From Holothuria scabra (lineage: Eukaryota > Echinodermata > Holothuroidea > Aspidochirotida > Holothuriidae), in the NCBI GenBank assembly GCA_037179385.1, contig CM074190.1, positions 7,330,284 through 7,394,283 on the forward strand: a stretch of DNA of 64,000 nt, written 5' to 3'. The position numbers were made by a program, and so were the translations under genes. Numbering within the stretch: position 1 is the first letter of the stretch; the number at the start of each line of letters is the position of its first letter. This document shows, one piece after another, positions 45,512-58,842 of this stretch. The notes below the pieces were generated by a model. That model saw only the letters and a list, made by a program, of their open reading frames with translations. It was not told the DNA's origin and searched no databases.

Positions 45512-45686
45512 AATATCCAACACAAATCCCACATTAACTAATTGTTAAATTTAAAACGAAAGTCGTTCATAATACAGACCAAATAAAGACATGGGAAAGA
45601 ATATCCAACACAAATCCCACATTAACTAATTGTTAAATTTAAAACGAAAGTCGTTCATAATACAGACCAAATAAAGACATGGGAAA
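45512..45686. repeat. 88-bp tandem duplication
   Basis: The 87 bp from 45512 (AATATCCAACACAAATCCCA) recur with no mismatch from 45600, a period of 88. Very recent or gene-converted. Located within the intron. Confidence 0.95.
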
Positions 45687-46775
45687 CTTTCTATATTTAA
45701 CCATTTGATGTCCTGGATATTCATAAAATTGATATTTTGTAGATTTTTTGGAACTCATTAAATTTTTAAAAAGGTGCCTACAACAATTTCATTTTACCAC
45801 CCTTTCTCTTAAATTTCATAATGCATTCTTAGTTTAGGATTACAGCAGTTAATACATACTGTACCCTTTCCAGGTATCATTGGGAGGTCAGGTGATTACT
45901 TTTAACCAGCGCTCAGAGTTTTCAATCACTGTGCTAAAATTAGGAAAGAATTACACACTATGTAATGCACTTTAAATGCCATGACAAATTTAGTTTCCAA
46001 CCAGGCCTGTTGTTATTCTGCTTGACCGGGACACAAACAAAATTCACCTCTATCAACATAACTGAATGAAAATTGACTATGCTTCCAAACCCTGTTTCTT
46101 TTGGTACAGTAATTCATCACACCCTAACTATTTTCTCTAACTGTCAATTTCCTGATCCTCAAAAGGTATTTTATTTGAGACTGTTTTCATGCTAGAAATA
46201 CAAAAAAGTTTTGCACTATAGGATAAAGCTACTGTATATCCGAACCGTTGCTAGAATACAACTAATTGATGTGTAACCGCTACTAGCTAAGAACCTGTTT
46301 GACGTAGGACATTTCTTGAGGCTAGTAAACTTGTCCTCAATTCATAAACTGTTTTGCATTTGGACACACATGCTTGTACGTGCATTCTAATAAACTGTGT
46401 AAATGCACCCTGTAGGCTGTAATTAACCTACTCAAAAGAAACCAAGAAGGGAGCTGTTTGTCTAAATAATCTCATTTCAAACGTGTTTCTCTGAATTGTT
46501 TTACATTCTTTGTGGCATTATGGGGGAAAACTTTGAAAAAGACACGTGAAGAATTGCCCAAAGTAAGGGTGACAAGCCCCTGTAGACTTTGAATAATGTA
46601 CAAAGAAAATTCAATTTCCAAAAACCTATCAAAGACTGAGATGTAAAAGCCCCTTGTCATTAAAAGAGCAGATAATTGTTCACATTTCAGTTTCAGACAA
46701 TGCAGTACTACCTTGCCTACATTCATTTTGAAATATCTAATTTATATTATGTTTCACTCATCATCTCATCCTAAC

Positions 46776-47018
46776 TGACCGGGTGTTTGGTCTAGTGGTA
46801 GAGCATCCACCTCTCATGGGGAAGGCCTGTGTCCTATTCCCAGGTCGAGTCATACCAAAGACTCTAAAAGTGGAACCTTCTGTTTGTGTGTAATGCTTTG
46901 CATACGCAATGGAGTAGGGAAACTAGCCAGTGAGCCACTACTGGAAAAAAGGCTGTGGGTGGCTCGACTTGAACCAATAGGTTGGAGATTGGGCCATAAA
47001 ATTTCATCTAACTCATCC
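46776..47018 (+). mobile_element. tRNA-derived SINE, full length
   Basis: Head with A box TGGTCTAGTGGTAGAG (46788-46803) and B-box-like GTCCTATTCCCAGG (about 46831-46844), then the shared body (GTCGAGTCATACCAAAGACT, GGAACCTTCTG, GGAGTAGGGAAACTAGCC) and 3' part GGGCCATAAAATTTCATCTA. It lies antisense to the MYND gene. Confidence 0.85.
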
Positions 47019-47826
47019 TTCCTGACTTGGTAAAAATCCATTTACCAAAGACCAACGACAGATCAGCTGACAAACAATGCAAGATACAGTGAGCGTATAA
47101 CAGGGTAAGTTTAACACTTGATTACCCTATAAGTAGCCCTAAAGTCACCCTGAGTTGGGGTAGAATGACCAACTACTGTAGAAAATGTCATAGGCAGTAA
47201 GTATGAGAAAATAATGATGCACATTTTAGTGAAACAAATGACTTTAGTAACACTAAAATTTGGACACATTCTCTGGAGTGACCTACAGTAGGTCTATGTT
47301 TTCTGTGGAACAAATGACTTTAGTAACAACTTGTAGAAATTTGGACACACCATCTGGAGTGAACTACAGTGGGTCTACATTTGGGATTAAATACAATGTA
47401 CCATTTTGCTTAATTGCTAATTTTGTGTTAAACTCCTTAACCTGATGCATGTGAAACTACAACAGACTTGTGAAAGGCATGTTACCAAATGTCCTCTAAA
47501 GACCATGGACCTTCATAAAAAGCTGTAATCTATGACAGTACAGCAAGTGTGGTCAGATATGACTGCATCCATTCCATATCTCCTTTACAAATGGCAAAAT
47601 ATATCCCTGGTGCTGCACATACAACTTTGCACTAACAATCTGGCAATGAATTATGCATACTGCATAATTATGCTGTACATGCTCATCATTTATGTCCAAT
47701 TTCCCTGCCTATAAAAACTCTGTCCATGCCTTTTTGCTTTTGTAGTGAACAAAGGTCTACCAAAACCAGATAAGATGTTGCCCTACTGTTTGTCTTTCAC
47801 ACTTCACAAACAGTTGCACATCTGAC

Positions 47827-48081
47827 CTGTATTATTCTGCATTTGTTTTAATACATCTTCTGCTAACTTTCTCTTATTCAGCTGGTGGTTTCTTGGAGCC
47901 TGCTTAGATGAGTTAAGCAGGAAGTTGGGTAAAATTTGATTACATACCCCACCAAACCTTGCTTTTGATGGGGACTCAGGTGAAATATCTAATAGGGTAA
48001 GAAATTTGTCATGTAGACCATTTTTCCACAAGTGGGGCTGCATCATAGGACCCAACCTCCCACAAATAAAAGACACACAAA
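47827..48081 (-). CDS. Possible cassette exon of MYND gene
   Basis: This minus-strand open stretch ends at a good donor (ACAG|GTCAGA). If it starts after the AG at 48083-48082 it has two leading bases and one trailing base, phase 1 on both sides, exactly what insertion between the MYND exon and the terminal exon needs. Length 255 nt, adding 85 residues, including HLWKNGLHDKFLTLLDISPE, ARFGGVCNQILPNFLLNSS and NKRKLAEDVLKQMQ. Against it: the acceptor tract is weak (GTAGAAAATAG), no known domain is visible, and without splicing the frame reads on to a stop at 47804. Confidence 0.2.
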
Positions 48082-48324
48082 CTATTTTCTACATGTTGCT
48101 ATATTTGTGCAAATACCAATAATACTCAACTAAAAACTTGGTTTGGCAGCTGGTTTGGCTGGTTGTTGGTGCAAGCTCATTATTAACCTTCAAAAAGATG
48201 AATGCACACATTAAATTGCCCAAACCTTAACCCTAACTTTCACAAGAAAGTTGCAGAAGACACAGTAGTCCACCAGGTCCTTGGCCTTTGTCAAGGCTTT
48301 TTGGCCAACTATCATCTTGCTCAT

Positions 48325-48583
48325 TTAACCCTTTACCGTTGTGTTCCAATCCGGGCATATTTGCACGCCTCGGGAGTGGGCAGAAAAGCGGACGTAGCAC
48401 GTCCTGCATGAGCTTCCGTAGGCTACTGACCTTGTGACCTGAAACTACTGTCTCTCTCGTTGTTGTGGCTGAATTTTCGGGTAGCTACTCGCATTTTCGA
48501 GCTTCGCGTTAAACAGCAAAGATGGGTGACAGCTGCGCTCTCCGTCTGGGTCCAAAAGGACCTAAACAACGGTAAAGGGTTAA
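48325..48583 (+). mobile_element. piggyBac-like MITE M2, copy 2
   Basis: TTAA-CCCTTTACCGTTGTG at the left and CAACGGTAAAGGG-TTAA at the right. The body matches copy 1 at 44831-45091 reversed. CpG-rich against the CpG-poor intron, suggesting recent insertion or escape from methylation decay. Confidence 0.85.
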
Positions 48584-50977
48584 TTTACATTGAACCCAAG
48601 TATGTTATAAAGTCTGGCTCTTTTAACATTCATATCTAATCTGTTCAGCCTTGCATATGTGCCCTTATTACATTTACCCAGTTTCAAAGCTACAACATTT
48701 CATAACACCCAAAGATGCATCTTAGCTATGGAACAGACTCTCTGATTGGTTGCCCTTAGTTACTAAAATTTGGATGGTAGATTATGAAGGTTGTAGTTAA
48801 AAATTTGTTGCATATGATTAACTTTGTCTAGGGGCCTTCATGACGTAACGCTTTCCAGGGGGCGTAACACAAAGGAGGTAACAGCCAGTGGGAGGCAGGG
48901 AGGGAAGTGAAACCAAATCTCCCAGAAAGACTCGACAGAGGCTACCAGCTCCTAGATGATGAAAATAAAGTAGTAGCCAATAGTTGTAAAGTAAAATAAC
49001 AAGCCCAAGAATTCATTCACTAAACCAACCTTTTATAACTACTGTAGGTTGCTGGCAGCATTGCTACACTATACCTTACATTTCTCACAATCTAACTAAA
49101 TATTTTGTCAGATTTTGACTGATGTTTGAGTTACAAATTAGTGGATCAACTTTACAGAGAAAGGCACTATGAAGCTGAAGTGTTTACAACTCTCCTGCAG
49201 TACCAAGGCAAAAAATGCTTGCTCTCTGTACCATCACCAGATTTGCAATAACCTATTACTCACTAAAAGGTCATAATGAGCTACAGAAGAACTCAAATTT
49301 TATCAGTCTTCATGCTCAAACTTGAATCTACATGTAAATGGCTTCTCACAAATCACTAAAGCTCTGACCTGGCCTCGTAACTGCTGAAAGCTCAACGGCC
49401 GATTGCACTTTACCAACCCATTAGATCAATTTCTGGGATGGAACAGCATTAAAAGAAAGGGATTTTTCTCATTGAAAGACTCTTTGCTACCTCATTAAAA
49501 GGAAAAAAAAAGGATCTGTCTTTGGTCTTTGCTTTTACTTTATGCAAACAGCCAATTGCAGATGCATCAAAGCCTTCAGGGTGAGACGTCATACACCAGC
49601 TGTTCCAGAGAATGGAGGAAGGGAGTCGTAACAGGAAAAATAATTTTTCACAGAGACTCAAAAAAAAGTCAATACTTGGAAAGTCATGATTGATCACGGA
49701 AAATAAAAATGAAGCCATTTTGATATTTTAGGAAATAAACCATGCTGGGAATCAGTTTTTAAGACTACAAAGACAGATAGTGATGAAACTGGAAAAACTT
49801 CAACAAAGGAGTTTATTTTATAGATTACTCATGGAGTATGATACTGCAGTAAAAGGACATCTCCACCACCCAGACTGAACAGTAACTGCATTAGGATCAG
49901 CTCTCAGTCCAATCTAGTTTTTCTCACAGCTGATTTCTATATTTGAACAGCACCATATGCCATTCAGGAATACCCAATGGCTTCTTTCATTTATCAAGAA
50001 ACATTACACAAGCAATTTTTGCATGAAATCTGTCATAACAAGAATGCATGTTGAAAAAGACAAACTTTTCGGCTAACATCCCTGATTAGGTTTTGGAATT
50101 TAAAGATGACATCATTCAAACATTCTTGCATGAAATATCCATGGGACCCTGAGAATAGGCCACATGCTGAGAGTTGAACATGAATAACTTTTTTAACTTA
50201 AGCTTTGGCCAAACTGAAACAAATTGGGATCAATCTGATTCTGATCCAAGTTTTGTGGTTTTTTATTAAAATCTTCTCCATCTCTGGTCTTTTCAATCAG
50301 TGTATAAAATGACATATGCATCAAATGTCTACAAAAATGAAATGTTCACTGATTTTTTTTTTTCATGATATCACTGACATCCAGCTTTTACCTGACACAC
50401 CAAGTTTGATAAAAGTTGTGTGTCAATGTGACATCACAAATAAATAGTATAAATTTCACATTTTTCAGTCCTGCGACACAAATCATATATTTAAACAGAC
50501 TGGAATATTTCTGACCAGAGATGGAAAAGATATAAATGAACACTCACAAAATCAGACTGGAATCTAATCTGAACTGGTTGTAGTGTGACCATGGTTTAGA
50601 ACATCAAATGTCAGTAGACTACACAATTCTTAATACATTTATCAATTTAAACCATGCCTTAAAGGAAATGCATCAAAGCATAGATTGGAATTTGGAAACT
50701 ATAGCTAAATGATACAGCACAATGTAAGTGTTTGATAGCACTCACCTTACTAAACAGGAGAGTTTTTCCATCAGAGCAACTAATGCCATACTAGTGTACA
50801 AGGGTTTTTCTTTTTTTCCTTAACATTTTTACCACAATTCAAAATTTTCTTAAGTTGTTGATGTTGATGCTTTTATTTCATTTACTGATTTATCAAACTT
50901 TTTACTGCTCAAATACATGTGCCCTGGATCAGCATAATAATGATTGGAAACATCCTCACCATGTATGACAAATCTAG

Positions 50978-51149
50978 CAGTGGCCTAGCCACAGGGGTGG
51001 TTTGGGGTGTTAAAACCCCCCATGACCCAACCTCAAAATGAAAGAAACATCTAAAATAGCAATTTTTTTTTCTCTTTACTCTCTCCTTAGACTTTTCCCT
51101 CATTTCTTGATCCAAATCCACTCATGAAACAAGCTTGGCTATGCTACTG
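50978..51149. mobile_element. hAT-like MITE, second copy
   Basis: CAGTGGCCTAGCCACAGG at the left and GCTTGGCTATGCTACTG at the right; the interior CTCTCCTTAGACTTTTCCCT matches 5493-5679. The flanking octamers do not agree well, so the target duplication has decayed. Confidence 0.7.
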
Positions 51150-52574
51150 CAAAATAGAACCTACATTAAGACCCCTGCCTACTGTGTTGAGGTAAATTGT
51201 TCCCCACAATTTTAATATCACTCTCCTCACAGGACCTTTGACCATTCACAAAATTGGTACACTTCTTCTACTGGCAAGTATATTATATGCTACAGAGAGG
51301 ACAAGAGAAGAAGGTCGGCTATTCCCACCCTTACATGTTCTGTTAACAACCTTTTCTGAGTTTGACCTGCAATGACTTTGGATTTACCTTTGACCTCTGA
51401 AAAAACTACATTTATATGCCATTTTTACACATAGGTAGTTTCTTTTTATCTTTTAACTCACAAGATACCGTATCCTTCAATACCATAAATAATTCAAAAA
51501 GTTATAAATTTCAACAAGAAACTGGTTCCAGGGTCCATACTTCAAGAATTCTTCTATTGATTGATTATGGGTTTTAATCTCACAGCTGACTGCCTTAAGG
51601 TAGCCATCAGCATAAAAACTAAGTTCCAAAACTTTCTGTTTTGCAAATTAAAAGAGAAAAAAAGGGCACAAGAAAAACGACTGGCTCCCCACAGACCAAA
51701 TTCTCCCCACCAACACTTACATCTACAGGGATGAACATTTTCAGATAGTACAATTTAAATAATTTATTGAAAAAGATAAAGACGACAACTTACATGAAAC
51801 CTAAAGAGCATTTGCAAAGGAAATTTTGACAAAGAAACCATCTGTTTTTCTGACTTGGCGACTCCAGGTTCAAGGCAAAACCTGAAACTTTATCCAAAGG
51901 TTGCCAAAGGAGACAACTAGAAGCTCTTCTCCAGTTTGGCTATCCCACAAGGAAGTACAACCACTAAAATGTAAGGCAAGGAGCTAACATCTTTCCATTA
52001 AATATGTTCAACTAAAAACATGATTTCCATTGCGACTGTATCTTTTCTAATTCTTTTTAGTTCCCTTTTTACATCTGTAATCAATCATTGAGGTTTACAA
52101 ATTCGAACTCAAGTCCCTAAAAACACAAAAAATCCTTTCAAAGCCCTTGAAATGCCTGTCTTGCCTCACAATTTATCATTTGATATACTCTACTGCCTCA
52201 AACTGCTCATAAAGTTAGTCATAAGGGACACTAACTATGCTTCATTGTGACATACTTCTTTTTTCCAGGACAGGCCGGATTCCTTCAGATCGCATGAAAT
52301 AAAACACATCGCTGTGCTGTTTTGAAATGTATGCAAGGGCTGCTTCATCTATTTAGTACATATCCACCTTCATTGCTACTTTCTAATGTGTGTCAATACT
52401 ATTAATTCATGTACCTTTTCATTTTGAAATTTTAAAGGCTAGGAGTAGTTGTCCAGATTTCATTTCAAACCAACAGATGAATCTCACAAATTTCCTACTA
52501 CTACTCTTAAAAGTTTCTTTCATGATACATCAGGAGCTCAAATTGGAGTACTAACAAAGGTCATATCAAAGACA

Positions 52575-52725
52575 TTACAGATGGAACCTACTGCCATTGT
52601 GCTTGGTGCTCAGCAAAAACAATGGACTAGGAAAAACAAGCCAGTTAGCCACAAATAGGCAATGGCCGGGTCTACATAAACCAATTGGTAAGAAACTGGG
52701 TGGTAAAACTCCATCTAAGTTTCAC
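52575..52725 (+). mobile_element. SINE fragment without head
   Basis: GATGGAACCTACTGCCATTG, CAATGGACTAGGAAAAACAA, GCCAGTTAGCCACAAATAGG and TGGTAAAACTCCATCTAA match the SINE body and tail. The tRNA-like part is missing (5' truncation). Confidence 0.75.
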
Positions 52726-55716
52726 GATATGTCAGGACATAGATATTACATAAACTGAGTAATTCAAACAGTGACTCATTGAAAATTTTGCAACTGAGAG
52801 AAAAAAAAATTGTTACATGATACCCAATAGCCATTCATGTAATAGGATAGCCTACTATGCAAATACCAATTGAAAAGACTACATTTTCCCTTTGTTGTCT
52901 ACACAATCATACATTTAGTCAAAAACATGACTGTACATTTTATGTATACACTTATAAACAAAAGAATGACTGCCCCCTCCTTTTATGTGGACTGCATCAT
53001 TGTCCCAACAAATCTTCACAATGCCAAACATGTGTGAAGGTGTACTCCTGGATGTTTCATTATTACATCAAGAGTTCAAATAAAACAACTTACATAACCC
53101 CCAAAACTCCCTGGTTTGGAGATCTACGAGCCATGATACTTACTTACTATTTACTTACCTCCTATTTAGTGGGAGGTAATGAGGGGCAATGTAGATTGAA
53201 GTTTATGGATGACTGATTATCCACAAAGGCCTTATGGTATAATGTTTGTAAGCTTACTGTGCAAGTTTTAAAGGGGCAATCAGTGTTTGACAGAGAATAT
53301 TTACCTTTGGCTTTGACCCTTCATTTTCCCTTTCTGAACTACTTGTTATTAAACCAGAATATAAAAACATTCTAGACATCATTAACTTTTGTTTTTTACT
53401 ATAAAATGAAAATTTATAGACATTTGTCAGGTACAACATCATTTCACACTGATGCAAGACCAGACAGCCTCCACTACACTGTGACCAGTCGCAATGTCAG
53501 AACGTTATCACAAACCATTAATTATTAGTTAAAGTCAATGTTCAAATGGGGTGCAAAATAAAAGTTATGAAAGCAAAATGTTAAAAACAAACTGGGATGG
53601 TCCCTTTAAGTCCCACCATGAACCTTCAAATCAAGCATTACACTTTATCACTCTGACATCTAAACATACCTTACACTTTATATTGACATTTTTTTCTTTA
53701 TCTTTTAATATTTTATTACAACTGTCTGAAATAACAGCTTTAAATGCACTCAGGTTGTAACACTACCATGTTGGTTGAGGAATGTATATTGCTTGTCTAA
53801 AAATCAACTGGCTAACATGGATCAGGATATAAGAACCAACATCAATTTAAACATGCCCTGCAATAGTGTTTTTACAAGTGCAGCATTTTCAATTTACTTT
53901 TATTTTTGAAGGCAGTACTGATCTTAATAATAGGTTCTGACAAATCACACTTATACAGTATCATACAGGCTATTACAAGTACCTGTCTGATGCAAGCCAA
54001 CCTTTATAGTGATAGAGCTCTTAGAATTGCAGTTTCCTCACAATTCATTTTTTGGAAAAATTAGATGAAAAATTATTAAATATATCTACAGTAACTGTAA
54101 ACTGATCTAGATGAAATGTAATGATTTCTCGTTTGAATGTTCTTATTTTTTCATAAAGAAAAAAAAATTGGGGTTGCACAAAAATTTATTTTGCACATTC
54201 AATTTTCCTAAGTTCCAGACATTCTGAATTATATTTCCAGTATACTATCTTTTTGCTGTGTCCTCCTATTTAACATGACAACTCATCCTACCTTACTACA
54301 AATTCCTAGCACCACTGGCCATGAAACATTACATGGAATGTTTCCCAGTCTTGTATTGCCATACTGCCAGTACCACTGATATATCTAAGTACATACAAGA
54401 CTGATCCCATACTGTACAGTATATACTACAACCAGCCATGAACAAACTTTTTTACAGTATTTTTTTTCAGCATTTGACCTACAGTCTTGTGTCTACCATT
54501 TCAATACAGCATTCCTGCATGTCCCTTGGCTCTGTTTCACTGTATGTATCATAAGTCAACTTTCAACATCTGACATTTCCTGTAAACCTAACCTTGAGCC
54601 ATATTTGAGCGTTGCCTTTTACTCTAGTTGACACCGTTTAGACTAGACACATATTTGTATAGGTCTGTCCTTAAATCCTTAAACAGATATGTCCTAAATC
54701 AACCTAAAGGCAAGACTCCACAACTATATACTATATCAACAGTCTTGTTTAACCATTAATCATGTACAACACCCCCATCCCCCTTCCACATATACTTTCC
54801 AATGCCTCACTTACTCTAGCAATGTTACTACACCATTGCTGATTTCATTTTGTATATCATATGATCCTCCAATCACCTTAAGCTAGCGATACACTACTGT
54901 AATATACATTCAGCAAAATGCACCAATTGCACAAAACCCATTTCCATTACTCACTTGTACTTTCACTTGACAGCAGAAAGAAAAAGTGAAATGACATTCA
55001 AGATGACATCCTAGATGACATTCTTGACTAGAAACAGCAAAGTTGTGTTGCAAACGAAATTATTTGAGAGCTTGACTAGGATCCCCATTTGATATGTATA
55101 AAACATGCAAGTTCAGTAAAATGCCTCCTACCAACACACAGTCACTTCAGTCCTGTCAAGTATCTACTCAAGAGGAAAAAGTTCATGGACATTTTCTATG
55201 GGGTAAAACAAGCGCCTTTTTGAGCACTTTTACGAGGACCCCATTTTTATCTGAAGTACTTCCCATTCACTCTATTACAAATTATCTTTATAGATTTAAG
55301 TAGAGCTGTTGAACATGAGGGATAGAATGCTACATTGCATCTCGATACAAATATGCACTATGTAAATCATATTCAAGTATCTGCAATGATATTATGAAAC
55401 AACAAAAATTCAAGCTCTTTCAAGACAAAGGAAAAGACCTATCCAAATGAAAGTAGTTTGCGTGGTTTTCAAGGCTCACAAGGACTATGAAAGAAAACAC
55501 TGTAAAAATCTATTCTAGCATTGTATGTAACATGGTGGAAAATGTGTAATTGATCAGAGTAAAGCAAGTGTGCAAGAAATATGTGTGCAGAGATAGTAAG
55601 TGTGTGGCTCTGGACCCTCAATTTGGCAATCATATCATGTTAGTGTAATTGTTTAAACCAAGTGACAAACTTTGGACGGAAATCTCTACTTATTTTTCCT
55701 CCAGAGGCACTGTAGA

Positions 55717-55860
55717 GTGTTTTCACTGATGTCCAGCCCCGCCCCTTTTGGACAGGCAAAATTTAGCATAGTACACATTAGTTCAGCTAGCTGAGGAGCA
55801 GATGACAACCCAGGTGTGACTGTTGCACTAAATCACTTTGATTTTTGTCTGGAGGTGGGC
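55717..55860 (+). repeat. Repeat R3, copy 2
   Basis: GTGTTTTCACTGATGTCCAG, GCCCCTTTTGGACAGGC, CAGCTAGCTGAGG and GTGTGACTGTTGCACTAAAT parallel 19466-19605. No ends defined. Confidence 0.6.
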
Positions 55861-56289
55861 ATGGCTTACCAATTGTGACTTCATATGAAGCACTATATAG
55901 CTTTTTTAGGGGGGGGATGCATTGTCTTTTCCTTTTTTGTGAGGGATAATCTGATTAGATGTCTGGGAAATCGGTGCATTTCCAGTTTCCATCACCTGTT
56001 TTGTGTGCTGTGAACTATTTCCATTGCAACCAACCATCTTGCATGGCTTCGTCTCTACCATTCTTGTTACAATCCTGCCAAATTTTGAAAATGTGTTAAT
56101 TCATTCTATACTACTGTTTTAGAATGACAAACTTATCAGAAGAGAAAACAACCAATTGCACTGTTCAGAAAGTTTTGTTTTGTTTAATGTATGATAATAT
56201 CACTCAAAAAAAGAAAAATCTTTTACAGATTTTCCAAAGTACATATTAAAGCCATACATGAATCAAACTAGTTTTTATAATTTTCTTAC

Positions 56290-56444
56290 CATTTACTCTG
56301 ATACATTCTTCTTTGTGTCTGGCATTCCAAGCTTTCACTTTGCATGCCTTGCTGCAGTAATAGACCTCTTTACACCGTGTACAGGCTGATAATCTTACTC
56401 CCAGAGTCCTGCCACATTCATAACAGTATTTAAACAAGGGCTTT
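56290..56444 (-). CDS. MYND zinc-finger exon
   Basis: A 155-nt exon between a strong acceptor (T-rich tract then TTTCAG, ending at 56445) and donor G|GTAAGA. One leading base completes an Arg codon begun in the upstream exon; one trailing base starts the Gly codon finished at 41507. The 51 full codons encode a whole MYND finger: CYEC, CTRC, YYCSKAC and HKEEC supply seven Cys and one His in the C-x2-C-x10-C-x2-C-x5-C-x3-C-x8-H-x3-C order. MYND fingers bind proline-rich peptides in transcriptional co-repressors, methyltransferases and signalling proteins. The close spacing [16 protein letters not shown] is distinctive, but I cannot name the family with confidence. Confidence 0.9.
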
Positions 56445-58842
56445 CTGAAAAGTAAAAAAAAAAAGAAGTAACAAGCATTCATTTGGTTTAAAATTTTGCA
56501 CCTTTTCAACAATTCTTCTACATGTCCAAAATATTGTTTCTTTAGCACATTACCATGGAACCAACCTCTTTTCCATAAAAATGTTTCATAGCCTATCTTG
56601 CATTAATTTTTTTTTTTTTTATTTTCTTATGTTAAAGTTCACAGTAAAAGCCCTATAAAACTAACGGGTGATGTCCTTGACTTTTCTTTTAACAGTATAC
56701 ATACATAAGATCTCTTTTGTTCATCATTTTGAGTAAAAAGATAATAAAATATCATGAAAAAAATTTCCAACTATAAAACCATTTTTATTTCCTATAGATG
56801 AACCTCAGCAAGTAGTGATAGCAGCCATTAGTGGAATCCTTCAGCCTTATATCATCTTAATTTCATTGTCTATTTACAATTCTAAATCATCATATTCATT
56901 GAAGTTGAAGAAATAAAGAAGTATTTTTCTGTGTAATCATCCATGATACAGTGAGGCAAAGAATTTAAAAAATTGAAACTAATGGACCCGAGTTACAGTA
57001 TGCCTGAAAAAAGTAGATTATAACTTTACTAATCTCTAGTATTTGGATTTGTCTATGTGAAGCACACTAAAAGCTATGATCCCAAAATGATGTCAACAAG
57101 AACTATTGTTCAACTCAGTAACATTCATGTCTGTCTCTGATGCCGAAATGACTTCTTCAAGATGCTCTTCAGATGAAGACATGATGTTTAAACTTGTGAC
57201 AAGATCCCACATGAACTAAATTTCTCCCAAAGCAGCTGCTTCCTCCCTGCCTTCTTCCTTGAAGAGTGTATGTAAGAAGTCCTCTTATGGTAAAAAAAAC
57301 AAGAATGAACGCCTAGAAACTCAAGATGTTGGCCAGGGGATCGAATAGGTTAATCAAAGTACAAGTGACTAAAACTTAATGATTAGAAGACAATATTGAG
57401 AGCCCTGGAAATCACAAACAAAGATGTCACATAAATCTTACAAAAAATAAATAAAACTCATTTTGCTTCTTGAAATTGCAAAAAATTTAATAGATATACT
57501 TATGAAAACTATTTGACTTTTCATTATAGACTTCACTTCCATCTTTCTAACCTGTAGCAGGACTACAAGGTCTACTGCCAACACTGCATGTAACGTATGT
57601 ACACATTGATTGCCATGCTACTAGCTCCTACACAAATGTGTTAATGACTTGCTACATCAATGAAAATCTGTCATATTATCAATGGTCAAAAAATGCAGCA
57701 AATCAAAATCAATATTAAACAAGAACGGGAAATGGAGCAATTTGATCAATTTAACAGCAGTTTTATGACATGACTAAATTGATTTATTTAACCTTTTATG
57801 CTTCTTTTGATAATGAACAAATAATCTTGCAGTAATGCCAGGAATTCATGATGCAAGTCTATGACCTGCAGGCTCCAGGGGCTTCACCTAAATCATCCAA
57901 AATCTGTTTATTCCCAAATGTGTTTATGACAAACATCCATTTCAAGCCAGACAACCAGGCTGGCTGTTGTCAAGCCCTTAGGTTTAAAGCTCAAAATGTA
58001 TCATTAGCCATGTTCCAAACTGATATGCAGATCACCCAGTGATATGACGACAAGTTTGATTCGTAAAGTCTTGGGGGCAGTATGGCTCCATATAAAGAAT
58101 TGACAAAACCTTGTTTTAACATCTCCTGACTGAGAGATGGATGCTTTTAATAACCAGCACTCTAAACACTCCCTAAGAATTTCTACTCATTCCATAAAGG
58201 TCTGGTTATTCAACATAATCAGATTTGAATTGCAATTTTAGATCAGATCATTAATTTATAGCTCACAGTGCAATGTTTTTTTCTTAATTTCCCAACTTTG
58301 GCTAATTTCTTTTTTGTCCACACACACATATAGTTTTGCATTTTAGGCCACATTGTTTTCAGTTTTTTGTTTTTTCTTTTCAAAATGGATGAAAACAGAG
58401 TAACAACAAGCCCTAACAGACTAAAGAAAAATTCTCCCATTGCCAACACAGATACTATTGTCCCTTTTGGACAGCTTCCCTCTCAATGCTACCTCACTCT
58501 AAAAGGTTAGGATAATCACCCTCTTCATATTAAACTTTCTGCTTTTAAGGAAAAAAACCTCCCACCATTTTTCAAAGTGAACATTTCTTCAATAAATCAA
58601 TTCTTCCAACTGTGAGGATCCCTTGGCAAGGTTTTATTTTATATCAATTTTAAGTTAAGATGTAAGGTAAAATCTGATCAGATTATCCTTTGGCAACAAA
58701 TTTACTTTATGGAAAAAGAAGAAAATCCCTCCACTGCCCATTTGAAACAAAATATGCAGAACTGACCAGAAAATAAAATCTCAAAATGCACTTAAACATG
58801 ACAATCAGAATAACAAAATAGTAGGTTTATTTATCACAGGTT

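Larger units (their letters stand above)
41508..56289 (-). other. Intron of MYND gene (14.8 kb)
   Basis: Donor G|GTAAGA at 56289 and acceptor TTTCAG at 41508. CpG-poor and AT-rich. It contains M1 and M2 MITEs, SINE copies, a hAT-like MITE, R3, an 88-bp duplication and one phase-compatible exon-like frame (47827-48081). Segments between these show nothing recognisable. Confidence 0.75.

Noticed and set aside
46776..46850. A functional tRNA gene
   Set aside because: A and B boxes are present, but the anticodon and acceptor stems do not pair and the sequence continues into the SINE body shared by other copies.
52857..53216. 119-codon plus-strand frame, cysteine- and histidine-rich
   Set aside because: It lies in the intron antisense to the MYND gene, has no domain spacing that fits a known zinc finger, and no supporting splice sites.
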